Source of the DNA: an uncultured Flavobacterium sp.
GTDB lineage: Bacteria > Bacteroidota > Bacteroidia > Flavobacteriales > Flavobacteriaceae
NCBI RefSeq assembly: GCF_963422545.1
Contig: NZ_OY730261.1
Location: 1-64,000 of the forward strand
DNA length: 64,000 bases
Reading direction: 5' to 3'
The notes below the pieces were generated by a model. That model was not told the origin of the DNA, did not search any database, and saw only the letters and a list, made by a program, of their open reading frames with translations. The position numbers were made by a program, and so were the translations under genes. This document shows, in pieces, positions 1 to 8,177 of the stretch. How positions within the stretch are numbered: the first letter of the stretch is position 1; each line of letters begins with the position of its first letter.

Positions 1-759
1 GTTGCAGGTTATTTGTCTAAAGATATTGAAACTTATGGTGTGGTGAAAATCACTAAGACAGGTTTAAACTTCATTAAAAAACCAGTTTCATTTATGATGT
101 CTGAAGATCATGAATATAATGAATCTGAAGATGAAGCAATTGTAACAGCAGCTAAGTCATCAGGAACTGCTGATGAAGTTTTAATGGGTATGTTGCGTGA
201 ATTGCGTAAAAAAGTAGCAAAAAAACTGGGAGTTCCTCCGTTTGTGGTTTTTCAGGATCCTTCTCTTGAAGATATGGCTTTAAAATATCCAATGACTTTA
301 ACCGAATTATACAATATTCACGGTGTTGGAGAAGGTAAAGCAAAAAAATATGGTGGAGAGTTTGTAGCCTTAATCAGTCGTTATGTAGAAGATAACGATA
401 TCATCCGTCCAGACGATTTAGTAGTGAAATCTACAGGAGTGAATTCTGCGAATAAATTATATATCATTCAAAATATAGACCGAAAATTATCATTGAATGA
501 TATTGCTTCTGCAAAAGGTTTAACCATGGATGCTTTGATAAAAGAAATGGAACAGATTGTTTATTCTGGTACAAAACTGAATATCAAATATTGGGTTGAT
601 GATATGCTCGATGATGATCAACAAGAAGAAATTCACGATTATTTCATGGAATCAGAATCAGATAAAATCGAAGACGCACTTAAAGAATTCGATGGTGATT
701 ATGATATTGATGAATTGCGCTTAATGCGAATTAAATTTATTAGCGAAGTAGCGAATTAA
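1..759 (+). CDS. recQ: ATP-dependent DNA helicase RecQ, C-terminal part (5' end outside window)
   Basis: The reading frame is open from base 1, so the gene is cut by the window edge; the first in-window TTG at 13 is not the real start. What remains is the end of the RQC winged-helix region, an HRDC domain at about residues 65-130 of the fragment (ELRKKVAKKLGVPP, IHGVGEGKAKKYG) and a C-terminal extension ending in a very acidic stretch, which resembles the extra helix-turn-helix tail seen on many Bacteroidota RecQ proteins. RecQ unwinds DNA 3'-5' in recombination and fork repair. The helicase motor itself cannot be checked here. Confidence 0.9.
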   Translation, partial: VAGYLSKDIETYGVVKITKTGLNFIKKPVSFMMSEDHEYNESEDEAIVTAAKSSGTADEVLMGMLRELRKKVAKKLGVPPFVVFQDPSLEDMALKYPMTLTELYNIHGVGEGKAKKYGGEFVALISRYVEDNDIIRPDDLVVKSTGVNSANKLYIIQNIDRKLSLNDIASAKGLTMDALIKEMEQIVYSGTKLNIKYWVDDMLDDDQQEEIHDYFMESESDKIEDALKEFDGDYDIDELRLMRIKFISEVAN

Positions 760-770
760 AAAAGTTTACA

Positions 771-868
771 GTCGCAGTTTACAGTCTCAGTTAGTAGGGC
801 TGTAAACTGTGATTAATAAGTTTTAAAGTCTCGGTTAAAACTGTAGACTGCCACTGAGAACTGCGACT
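771..868. repeat. Degenerate inverted repeat after recQ
   Basis: Built from variants of the words CAGTCGCAGTTTACAG and CAGTCTCAGT on the left, returning as ACTGAGAACTGCGACT on the right. The outer nine bases AGTCGCAGT and ACTGCGACT pair exactly. A related run (GAAAACTGAGGCTGAAAACTG) lies near 4218-4240. It may also act as the transcript end between convergent genes, but it has no clean U-tract. Confidence 0.5.
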
Positions 869-870
869 AA

Positions 871-1110
871 TTACCCTTCAAAGATTTCCCCCCGATGTGG
901 TTTCAAAGCATCTCTTACCGGAATCATATTTTCATCGGTGACAACCATAAAAGCGATTGCGTGCATATCGTTTATGATTTTAAAACCTGTAATATTTAGC
1001 GGAAGTTTTTCAATCACAATATATTCTTTCAAATGAATTTCGTGATGTTCGGCTGTTTTTGCTGATGCAGGACCACGAAAATCCCAAATTAGTTTTATTT
1101 TTCTAGACAT
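871..1110 (-). CDS. Conserved small protein of unknown function
   Basis: A 79-residue protein starting MSRKIKLIWDF. I start it at the ATG whose complement is at 1108-1110; an upstream in-frame ATG would add 14 residues that come from repeat-like DNA. It has no cysteine, signal peptide or membrane segment. The centre (FKIINDMHAIAFMVVTDENM) has the rhythm of a small alpha/beta protein. It is convergent with recQ. The reading frame is intact and the composition is protein-like, so I think it is real, but I cannot assign a function. Confidence 0.6.
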   Translation of the reverse strand: MSRKIKLIWDFRGPASAKTAEHHEIHLKEYIVIEKLPLNITGFKIINDMHAIAFMVVTDENMIPVRDALKPHRGEIFEG

Positions 1111-1437
1111 TCTTTTTTTAAGGTGCAAAGGTTGAGAGGAGCAAAGGTACAAAGTCTATTTTGAAAAAAAGGTTCTGAGGTTCTGAGTTTTTTCTGTAGA
1201 GACGCACTGCAGTGCGTCTAACTGTTTTTAAAAGAAATCTTTTTAATCATAATAATCTATGGCAAAAAAAACATAGAGTGTAAAGATTGTTTGTAAAGAT
1301 AGGTAAGGTATAAAATCTGCTTATATCTGTGTAAATCTGCGTGCAAATTTTACAGTAGAGATATAATCTCATTTCAAAATGTTATTTTTGCATGTTCTTT
1401 TCATAAATAGAAAAGCTAATTGAATAAATAAAACAAA
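1111..1437. other. Intergenic region with degenerate repeats and a short palindrome
   Basis: No gene seen. It contains a run made of AAGGT, GGTTCTGAGG and TTCTGAG words (about 1121-1190), a perfect 20-bp palindrome (1200-1219), and an oscillating stretch with TATCTGTGTAAATCTGCGTG (about 1307-1345). The part next to 1438 should hold the promoter of the FAD protein gene, but I see no clean TAnnTTTG. Confidence 0.6.
1200..1219. repeat. Perfect 20-bp palindrome
   Basis: The half-site AGACGCACTG is followed directly by its exact complement CAGTGCGTCT with no loop. It sits in a gene-free stretch rich in repeat words, not next to a start codon. It could be a dispersed palindromic repeat or a protein site; nothing here decides between them. 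Confidence 0.6.
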
Positions 1438-2997
1438 ATGCCAAGAGAACTTTTACTTCAGGTAACTCCAGAAATAGCTGCAAACGAGTTGCTGCTAAAA
1501 GACTATTTGTCTAAACAAATAAAGGTTTCTCCTAAGGAAATTCAACATGTTTCGATTCTAAAACGATCTATTGATGCGCGTCAAAAAGCGATCAAAATCA
1601 ATTTGAAAGTTATTATCTATTTGCAGGGAGAACCTTTTCAGGAAACTAAAATTGGGCTACCTATATATAAGGACGTTTCTTCGGCACAAGAAGTAATTGT
1701 AGTTGGAGCAGGTCCGGCTGGACTTTTTGCGGCTTTGCAATTGATAGAATTAGGTTTAAAGCCAATTGTAATCGAACGCGGAAAAGATGTTCGTGGACGC
1801 CGACGTGATCTAAAAGCAATCAATGTAGATCATTTGGTTAACGAAGATTCTAATTATTGCTTTGGTGAAGGTGGAGCAGGAACTTATTCTGATGGGAAAT
1901 TATATACACGTTCTAAAAAGCGTGGCGATGTAACCAGAATTTTAGAACTTTTAGTTGCTTTTGGAGCTTCTGAAGATATTTTGATAGAAGCGCATCCACA
2001 TATCGGAACTAATAAATTACCTAAGATCATTGAAGATATTCGAAATAAAATTATCGAATTTGGAGGTCAGGTTTTATTTGATACCCGAGTAATGGATATT
2101 TTGGTAAAAAATAATGAAGTTGAAGGAATTGTAACTCAAAACGGAGACAAGATTCTTGCTAATAAATTAATATTAGCAACTGGACATTCAGCTAGAGATA
2201 TTTTTGAATTATTAGATAAAAAGAAAATTTTTATAGAAGCAAAACCTTTTGCTTTGGGCGTTCGTGCTGAACATTCACAACAATTAATAGATAGTATTCA
2301 ATACAGTTGTGATTATCGGGGAGAGCATTTACCTCCTGCGCCGTATTCTATAGTGAAACAAGTGAATGGTCGCGGAATGTATTCGTTCTGTATGTGTCCG
2401 GGTGGAGTAATTGCACCTTGCGCTACAAGTCCGGGTGAAGTGGTTACAAACGGCTGGTCGCCATCTAAACGTGATCAGGCTACGGCAAATTCAGGAATAG
2501 TAATCGAATTAAAATTAGAAGATTTTAAACCCTTTGCAAAATTCGGTGCTTTGGCCGGAGTTGAATTCCAAAAAAGTATTGAACAAAAAGCGTGGCATTT
2601 GGCGGGGGAAACTCAAAAAGTTCCCGCGCAACGAATGCTCGATTTTACACAAAATAAAGTTTCTGCCGATATTCCTAAAACTTCTTATGTTCCGGGAACA
2701 ACTTCGGTAGAAATGGGACAGGTTTTTCCTGGTTTCTTATCACAGATTTTACGTGAAGGATTTAAAGAATTCGGAAAATCTATGCGTGGTTATTTAACCA
2801 ATGAAGCTATTTTGCATGCTCCGGAAAGCAGAACTTCATCTCCGGTTCGAATTCCGAGAGATCCTATAACTTATGAGCATTTACAAATAAAAGGTTTGTA
2901 TCCTTGCGGCGAAGGTGCCGGATATGCAGGTGGAATTATTTCTGCAGCAATTGATGGCGAAAAATGCGCTTTGATGATTGCAGAAACTTTAAAATAA
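1438..2997 (+). CDS. NAD(P)/FAD-dependent oxidoreductase, COG2509-like
   Basis: A 519-residue flavoprotein of unknown substrate. An N-terminal domain of about 80 residues precedes the dinucleotide-binding fold, whose GxGxxG lies at residues 90-95 (VVGAGPAG). FGEGGAGTYSDGK is typical of this family, as is the C-terminal flavin-contact segment CGEGAGYAGGI. It resembles the FAD-dependent dehydrogenases grouped as COG2509, common in bacteria and poorly characterised. The ATG at 1438 is preceded by an A-rich leader. The next gene starts six bases after the stop, so the two are probably cotranscribed. Family assignment is firm; the reaction is unknown. Confidence 0.85.
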   Translation: MPRELLLQVTPEIAANELLLKDYLSKQIKVSPKEIQHVSILKRSIDARQKAIKINLKVIIYLQGEPFQETKIGLPIYKDVSSAQEVIVVGAGPAGLFAALQLIELGLKPIVIERGKDVRGRRRDLKAINVDHLVNEDSNYCFGEGGAGTYSDGKLYTRSKKRGDVTRILELLVAFGASEDILIEAHPHIGTNKLPKIIEDIRNKIIEFGGQVLFDTRVMDILVKNNEVEGIVTQNGDKILANKLILATGHSARDIFELLDKKKIFIEAKPFALGVRAEHSQQLIDSIQYSCDYRGEHLPPAPYSIVKQVNGRGMYSFCMCPGGVIAPCATSPGEVVTNGWSPSKRDQATANSGIVIELKLEDFKPFAKFGALAGVEFQKSIEQKAWHLAGETQKVPAQRMLDFTQNKVSADIPKTSYVPGTTSVEMGQVFPGFLSQILREGFKEFGKSMRGYLTNEAILHAPESRTSSPVRIPRDPITYEHLQIKGLYPCGEGAGYAGGIISAAIDGEKCALMIAETLK

Positions 2998-3003
2998 TAT
3001 ATT

Positions 3004-4101
3004 TTGATAAAAGACTTCTTTTCTAATTTCTTTGGCAGAAATAACGATCCAAAATCAATAATATCTTTTGATGTTGTGAATTCTATTTATTCTTATTTGT
3101 ATAATGAAATAAATAGTCTTGATTTTAAAATGAAAGGAATTCATGATACTGTTTCTGTGACTTTTTATTCGTTTCCTACATCATTTGATCATGAAGAAGG
3201 CAGAAATGAAATTGAGAAAAGCGGTTTTAAAAATGCCTATGAAGTTTTAAATGAAGTATATAAAAAGATGAATATCGGACCAATTTCTGAAGAACAAATA
3301 CTTCAGGAATTAGAATACGATTATATTCATATTCAGTTTTATACAGAGCCACCAACTCCGGAAATGAAAAAGCATTTAAAACATGTTTTGCATAATTTTA
3401 TCATTTTCTTTTGTTGTACAAACAGTTTAGAAACTAATGATTTTAGGATTTTGTATAATAATAGTTATTTTCTGGATTATACCAGAGGAATACTTGATAC
3501 GGAATATGTTGACATTAATGATCCAAAAAATGATGTTCAGAAAATAGGTTTTAAAGAATTCGAAAGGGTTTTACAAGGTATTTGTCAATATCTGGAAATC
3601 GAGTTACCTGATGGTATTGAACTTCCTTCGCAAGATAATTTATTGCCAGAAGAAATTGAGGTAACGCAGGAAACTTTTGAAGAATTTATAAAGCTGGTTT
3701 CGAGAGGAAATGTCGATGAAAAATTGATCCGGAAACAATCAAAAAAGCTTTTGACGAATTTTAAAAAAGAATCAAAAGAATATCACGCGATAGTTGAAAA
3801 TCATTGGAGCTTTTTTGAAAGTATAGATTGTTGGGACAGCGATTGGAAGTTTGATCCGGAAGATGCTGAATATTTTATCTCAGAAATGATTGGCGAAGAT
3901 CTTAATTTTGAATATCCGGAAGAAACTTATAGTCATGATTTGTTTCCTTATATCCAATCGGCTTTAGAGAAACGTGATCTTGAGTTAATGACTTATGATA
4001 CACACGGAGATAATTATTTGTTTTTTGTAGCAAATAAAAATGATGTAGACAGAATTTTAGAATTGTCTGAGTTAACAAAGATTGAGATTAATCAGTTGTA
4101 A
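3004..4101 (+). CDS. Hypothetical acidic protein (TTG start)
   Basis: A 365-residue protein I do not recognise. It begins at TTG (MIKDFFSNFFGRN), only six bases after the FAD protein stop; the next methionine is about 40 residues in and would lose well-formed sequence, so translation coupling from a TTG start is likely. It is rich in Glu/Asp and aromatics, with no signal peptide or membrane helix. The pattern DSDWKFDPEDAEYF followed by a segment ending in VANKNDVDRILELS suggests a soluble alpha/beta protein, perhaps of the DUF-type immunity or SMI1-like class, but that is only an impression. Confidence 0.65.
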   Translation: MIKDFFSNFFGRNNDPKSIISFDVVNSIYSYLYNEINSLDFKMKGIHDTVSVTFYSFPTSFDHEEGRNEIEKSGFKNAYEVLNEVYKKMNIGPISEEQILQELEYDYIHIQFYTEPPTPEMKKHLKHVLHNFIIFFCCTNSLETNDFRILYNNSYFLDYTRGILDTEYVDINDPKNDVQKIGFKEFERVLQGICQYLEIELPDGIELPSQDNLLPEEIEVTQETFEEFIKLVSRGNVDEKLIRKQSKKLLTNFKKESKEYHAIVENHWSFFESIDCWDSDWKFDPEDAEYFISEMIGEDLNFEYPEETYSHDLFPYIQSALEKRDLELMTYDTHGDNYLFFVANKNDVDRILELSELTKIEINQL

Positions 4102-4131
4102 ATTGGGTTGAGTTTTAGCGCAAAGAAAGTA

Positions 4132-4180
4132 CGCGGATAAAACGGATTCGCTAAGCGAAAACGCGGATGAAAACGGATTT
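4132..4180. repeat. CGCGGAT-type degenerate repeat, copy 1
   Basis: The words CGCGGATAA, ACGGATTCGCT, ACGCGGATG and ACGGATT follow each other around a small hairpin (TTCGCTAAGCGAA). A second copy with the same order of words is at 54109-54157. Noncoding, between convergent genes. Confidence 0.6.
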
Positions 4181-4252
4181 TATGTGATTTCTCGTTGCTT
4201 GAAATTACAAGATTGTGGTGAAAACTGAGGCTGAAAACTGAAAACTGTTTAC

Positions 4253-4354
4253 GCGTGAGGGATAGGAGCAGGCTACCGAAGTAGCGCGGATAGCCCGACA
4301 GCAATATAAAAAGGGGCGACTAAGCGATTGCAATAGTCAGCCCCTTTTTATATT
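4253..4354 (+). repeat. Dispersed element: 47-bp core plus hairpin, copy A
   Basis: The core at 4253-4299 (starts GCGTGAGGGATAG, ends CGGATAGCCCGAC) matches 42 of 47 bases with the minus strand of 49375-49421. It is followed at 4303-4354 by a long stem-loop, AATATAAAAAGGGGC pairing with GCCCCTTTTTATATT. The hairpin sequence is unrelated to the one at the other copy. It lies between two convergent genes and could also end transcription in both directions. Confidence 0.75.
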
Positions 4355-4376
4355 GGTGGCATGCCTAGATTATTAT

Positions 4377-5336
4377 TTAAGGAATCAAAATTATTTTTCC
4401 TGTGCTTTTTCGGCTTTCGAGATAATCGTGTGCCAGTTTTCCTTCAGATAATTTGAAAGAAGTTGGTGTTGCAAGCGTTATTTTGCCTTCGATGATCCAG
4501 TTGAATAATTGATTGGCTCTTTTGATTCTTTCTTCTTTTGAGTTTAAATAACTCCATAAATCGCCTCCGGTTAAAGTTTTAGATCCGTCCATTAGCATTC
4601 TTGGGTCTACAAACTCTGGATCGCCGCCTGCCATTCCGAAGAAAACAACCTGACCGCATTCTTTTGTGACTTCAAAACTGTCTTTTAATGTGCTTCCGAC
4701 ACTGTCGTAAACAACATCAACACCTTTCGGAATCATTTTGAAAATGTCAGATTTCCAATCTTCGTTATATAAAAAAACGTGATCTGCTCCTTGTTCGTAG
4801 GCAACTTTTGCTTTGTCTGATGATGAGGTTAAACCGATAACATTCGCGCCTAATAATTTGCTGATTTGAGTTAAAATCTGACCAACTCCACCTGCAACTG
4901 CATGAATTAAAACGGTTTCGCCTTTTTGAGTTTTATGACTGTCTGTTGCTAAATAATGTGCTGTTAAGCCTTGCAGTAAAATAGAAGCAGCAGTTTCGAA
5001 AGAAATAGCTTCGGGTAACGGAAGAACATGGTTTGTATTAACCGCAACCAATTCAGCATTTGCGAAAGGAACATCGGCGAAAGCCACACGATCTCCAATT
5101 TTATACTCGGGATGATTATTTGCATCGACAACAATTCCGGCACCTTCGTAACCAGCTATAAAAGGTGGATTTCCTTTTAGGTGATAATTTCCTTTTCGTC
5201 TGTAAACATCTGCAAAATTTAATCCGATGGCTTTCATTTCGACTAAAATCTCATCGCTTTTTAGTTGAGGATTTGGGATTTCGATATATTCTAAAACATC
5301 TGAATTCCCAAAAGAAGAGAAGGTAAGTGCTTTCAT
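4377..5336 (-). CDS. Zinc-independent quinone oxidoreductase-like dehydrogenase
   Basis: A 319-residue medium-chain dehydrogenase/reductase. The N-terminal GroES-like domain has GLNFADVYRRKG (residues 38-49), where zinc alcohol dehydrogenases would have a catalytic cysteine; this is the NADPH:quinone reductase signature. The nucleotide site is HAVAGGVGQ at about 145-153. Expected activity is NADPH-dependent reduction of quinones or alpha,beta-unsaturated carbonyls in the cytoplasm. A strong hairpin lies beyond its 3' end at 4303-4354. It appears to be a single-gene unit, since the cupin gene upstream has its own terminator. Confidence 0.85.
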   Translation of the reverse strand: MKALTFSSFGNSDVLEYIEIPNPQLKSDEILVEMKAIGLNFADVYRRKGNYHLKGNPPFIAGYEGAGIVVDANNHPEYKIGDRVAFADVPFANAELVAVNTNHVLPLPEAISFETAASILLQGLTAHYLATDSHKTQKGETVLIHAVAGGVGQILTQISKLLGANVIGLTSSSDKAKVAYEQGADHVFLYNEDWKSDIFKMIPKGVDVVYDSVGSTLKDSFEVTKECGQVVFFGMAGGDPEFVDPRMLMDGSKTLTGGDLWSYLNSKEERIKRANQLFNWIIEGKITLATPTSFKLSEGKLAHDYLESRKSTGKIILIP

Positions 5337-5408
5337 TTTTAATTTTTTGAGGTTACAAAGAACGGAAAATATATTGGCTTCATTTTAAAGATGCCATTAA
5401 AATTAAAA

Positions 5409-5441
5409 AAAAGTAACAACTTGAATTCAGGTTGTTACTTT
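5409..5441 (-). terminator. Terminator of the cupin gene
   Basis: AAGTAACAAC...GTTGTTACTT stem with a short AT loop, followed on the minus strand by a run of eight T. It lies between the cupin stop and the start of the quinone oxidoreductase gene. Confidence 0.75.
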
Positions 5442-5477
5442 GAGTTAAATTAAAAAGGTTGAGATACCTGTAATGTT

Positions 5478-5861
5478 CTATTTTTTAGCTCTAGGTTTAA
5501 TTTCTGTTACAACCAAACTTACAGTTGTATCTCCTAAATTTTTTGCCATATGTGTAACCGCAGGTATGTACATGGACTCCCCGGCTTTAATGTCCATAAT
5601 AACAGGAGCTTTGCCTTTATCGGTTATTTCAATTTTTCCACTAGTCAATGCATAGATGGTGTGATCAGGATGGCTATGCCATGGAATTGTTTCTCCCGGA
5701 GTAATCTCAACTTGCATTACTCTTACTCTTTCATTCTCAAGAAGTACTTTTTTATACGCGTTAGGTGCTACTTTTAAAGGGTCTTGCGCATAGATATTCA
5801 CACTTAATAGTAAAAGTAATAGTATGAATATAGACATCAAATTCTTTTTAATTGTTTTCAT
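5478..5861 (-). CDS. Secreted small cupin-domain protein
   Basis: 127 residues. A signal peptide (MKTIKKNLMSIFILLLLLLS...YAQ) is followed by a single cupin barrel: ITPGETIPWHSHPDHTIY gives the first metal-binding motif (HxH and a downstream His), and KAGESMYIPAVTHMAKN gives the second. Secreted cupins of this size are often described as general stress or sensor-linked proteins. No substrate can be inferred. It is monocistronic, with a terminator at 5409-5441. Confidence 0.8.
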   Translation of the reverse strand: MKTIKKNLMSIFILLLLLLSVNIYAQDPLKVAPNAYKKVLLENERVRVMQVEITPGETIPWHSHPDHTIYALTSGKIEITDKGKAPVIMDIKAGESMYIPAVTHMAKNLGDTTVSLVVTEIKPRAKK

Positions 5862-6371
5862 TTCATTTCTTTTTAATTGATTAAATTTTTGCAGAATTGT
5901 TTATTGCTTTTGAGAACTTTATCATGGTTGAGTTTTATGAAAAAGATAAAGTTCTTTTACAATACATTTTTTTAATTAATACGAAAAGGTGATTTTTTCC
6001 TGATTTGGAAAATTACAGTTATGATATTTAACTAGAAAACCAGGCATTCATTTTTGCAGTTGTGAGATCCTTGGATTTTGGTATGCTTTACTCGCTGAAT
6101 TTTTAATATAGTATTTTATTTTCAATCGAGATCGTGTGGTAATGTTGATCCCCCATAGCTGTTAGAATCCGTTGCTTTTTTTCGGCTTACCTTCAATAGT
6201 TTTGAAAATTGAAGTGCGATAAATGGCTTCTTTTTTGGGGCTACTAATTTACGAAAAAAAGAGATGTAGAATGTTTTAAAATTAAATTATCAGCGTTGTT
6301 TTTGTTTATAACACATTTGTTGTTAGTTATTTGTGTTTATTTTAATCTGAATATTCCTGAAATTATAAGAT
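5862..6371. other. Gene-free stretch with one shared 14-mer
   Basis: About 500 bases with no plausible coding region on either strand. It contains TTACGAAAAAAAGA at 6249-6262, a 14-mer found exactly at two other intergenic sites in this window (9465, 25944). The left edge should hold the promoter for the cupin gene. I see nothing else I can name. Confidence 0.55.
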
Positions 6372-6411
6372 AAAAACCATTAGTAAATATTTTTATTTAC
6401 TAATGGTTTTA
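6372..6411. terminator. Bidirectional-looking hairpin after the M24 peptidase gene
   Basis: AAACCATTAGTAAATA pairs with TATTTACTAATGGTTT around a short T loop. It sits about 50 bases beyond the stop of the minus-strand peptidase gene. The stem is AT-rich, and the flanking runs of A and T are modest. Confidence 0.65.
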
Positions 6412-6462
6412 TAATTGCTTTTAGTTTCTGTTTTCAGTTTGTCTTTGAAAACTTTTCCGAAT

Positions 6463-7878
6463 TTATATCTTTGGGAATTTCATTTCATTAAATGTGCTTT
6501 TCTGTGCGGCCAGCTTTTCAACATCTTGCCATTTTCTTGGAGATTCTGCTGACAAGTTTTCATATGAATCTTTTTTAATAGCAATATCATCTTCGATTCG
6601 AACACCAATATTCCACCATTTTTTATCACATTTACTATTTGCCGGAATATAAATTCCTGGTTCAACTGTAAGGATCATGTTTTCCTTTAAGAGGCTTTCT
6701 GAGTCTTTAAAGTTTCCTTTGTCATGAACGTCTAGTCCAAGAAAATGAGAACATCCGTGTGGGTAGTATAATCTAACATCTTTAGGATCTCTAATGATTC
6801 CTAGTTTTATTAAACCATCGGCTAAAACTTCTTTGGCGGTATTGTTTAAATCGACAAGAGGTGTTCCTTCTTTACAGATTTTGAAAACGGCTTCCTGAGC
6901 ATCATAAACCAATTGGTAAATGGCTTTTTGTTCTTCAGTAAATTTTCCGTTTGCAGGAACTGTTCTGGTAACATCGGCAGAATAGCCGTGATATTCAGAA
7001 CCAACATCCATTAATAATAATTGATTGTCAATTTTTGTACTGTTGTTTTCTCCGTAATGTAAAATACAGCCATTTGCTCCGGCGCCAACAATTGGCGGAT
7101 AACCTTCGCCTTCGGCACCATATCTTCTGTGGATGTAAGCATGAATTCCGTCAGCCTCATTTTCGCTCATATCTGGTCCAACAGCTTTCATTACTTCGTT
7201 GTGGGCAATACATGAAAGTTGAACAGATTTACGCATTAAAACCATTTCTTCGGGAGTTTTGATTTCTCTGAGTGTGCAAGTGATTGATCTGAAATGTTCT
7301 AACGAAACATTGTCTTCTTTTGTTATTCCGGCTTTGGTTTTAAAAGTTTGTAATAATCCAAAAAGGTCAAAACCAGTTTCGTTGTTTCTTATATCTGTTG
7401 GAATTTTGTCGTAAATGATTTTGTTGAATTTCTTAAAATCGATTGCAAAATCCTTAAAATCTTTTCCGTTGTAAACGGTTGAAAATCCTAGTTTTGATTT
7501 TGCTCCTTCAATTCCTAAGCGTCTTCCTGTCCACATTTCTTTGTCTGCATTTCTTTCTCTAACAAAAAAAGCTTCATTATAAGTTTGCTCTGTTCCTTGA
7601 GTTTCTTTAAAAATTAATAAAACAGCATCCGGTTCTTTGTATCCGGTTAAGTAATACAAATCTGGATTTTGATGATAATTATAATTAATGTCTTTTGAAA
7701 AAACTCTTTCAGGATAAGAAAAAATTATTGCTACAGAATTTGCGGGCATAAGGTTTCTAAAGGCTTCTCTGCGGCCTTTGTGGAATTCTTTTGAAAGATA
7801 ATCTGTTGGAAGGTTTTCTTGCGAATGAACTTGATTGATAGTAAGTAAGAAAACAAAGAATAAGAATAATTGCTTCAT
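6463..7878 (-). CDS. Secreted Xaa-Pro aminopeptidase (peptidase M24B)
   Basis: 471 residues from the methionine of MKQLFLFFVFLLTINQVHSQ, which is a clear signal peptide; an upstream ATG would add 14 basic residues in front of it and is rejected. The N-terminal creatinase-like domain precedes the pita-bread fold, with the metal ligands visible as LLMDVGSEYHGYSADVTR (two Asp), PHGCSHFLGLDVHD (His), LTVEPGIY (Glu) and VRIEDD (Glu). It removes an N-terminal residue preceding proline, here probably in the periplasm for peptide scavenging. Apparently monocistronic. Confidence 0.88.
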   Translation of the reverse strand: MKQLFLFFVFLLTINQVHSQENLPTDYLSKEFHKGRREAFRNLMPANSVAIIFSYPERVFSKDINYNYHQNPDLYYLTGYKEPDAVLLIFKETQGTEQTYNEAFFVRERNADKEMWTGRRLGIEGAKSKLGFSTVYNGKDFKDFAIDFKKFNKIIYDKIPTDIRNNETGFDLFGLLQTFKTKAGITKEDNVSLEHFRSITCTLREIKTPEEMVLMRKSVQLSCIAHNEVMKAVGPDMSENEADGIHAYIHRRYGAEGEGYPPIVGAGANGCILHYGENNSTKIDNQLLLMDVGSEYHGYSADVTRTVPANGKFTEEQKAIYQLVYDAQEAVFKICKEGTPLVDLNNTAKEVLADGLIKLGIIRDPKDVRLYYPHGCSHFLGLDVHDKGNFKDSESLLKENMILTVEPGIYIPANSKCDKKWWNIGVRIEDDIAIKKDSYENLSAESPRKWQDVEKLAAQKSTFNEMKFPKI

Positions 7879-7961
7879 TTTTTGTGGTTTTTGATGATAG
7901 GTTTTGTTTTTTTGGTTCATGCAAATTACAAAAAAATATGAATTGATTTTAGAGGAAAAAG

Positions 7962-8130
7962 TTTGCCACGAATTGCACTAATTCTCACTAATTTTTATTC
8001 TCTAAAAGCGGGAATGTTTTTTGCCACAGATTAGAAGATTTTCACAGATTTAAAATCCATAGAATCCTTTAATCTGTGGTAAAAAAAAATAAAATAATAA
8101 TTCGTGAGAATTAGTACAATTAGTGGCAAA
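7962..8130. repeat. Nested palindromic repeat (one hairpin element inside another)
   Basis: The outer arms at 7962-7993 and 8099-8130 match over 29 of 32 positions as an inverted repeat (TTTGCCAC...GTGGCAAA). Inside lies a second inverted repeat, 8021-8037 with 8067-8082 (TTGCCACAGATT...AATCTGTGGTAA), whose inner word matches the separate element at 55638-55726. Both start with TTGCCAC. Noncoding, between the msr operon and the M24 peptidase gene. Confidence 0.8.
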
Positions 8131-8133
8131 AAA

Positions 8134-8163
8134 AAAGACCGCTCATGAAAATGAGCGGTCTTT
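8134..8163 (-). terminator. Terminator of the msrB-msrA operon
   Basis: AAAGACCGCTCAT / ATGAGCGGTCTTT, a perfect 13-bp stem with a four-base loop, followed on the minus strand by a run of ten T. It lies 15 bases after the msrA stop. Confidence 0.9.
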
Positions 8164-8177
8164 GATTGAATTAATAA

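Noticed and set aside
3004..4101. Start of the 365-residue protein at the internal ATG about 40 codons downstream
   Set aside because: The upstream codons are well-formed protein sequence and the TTG is six bases from the previous stop, fitting translational coupling.
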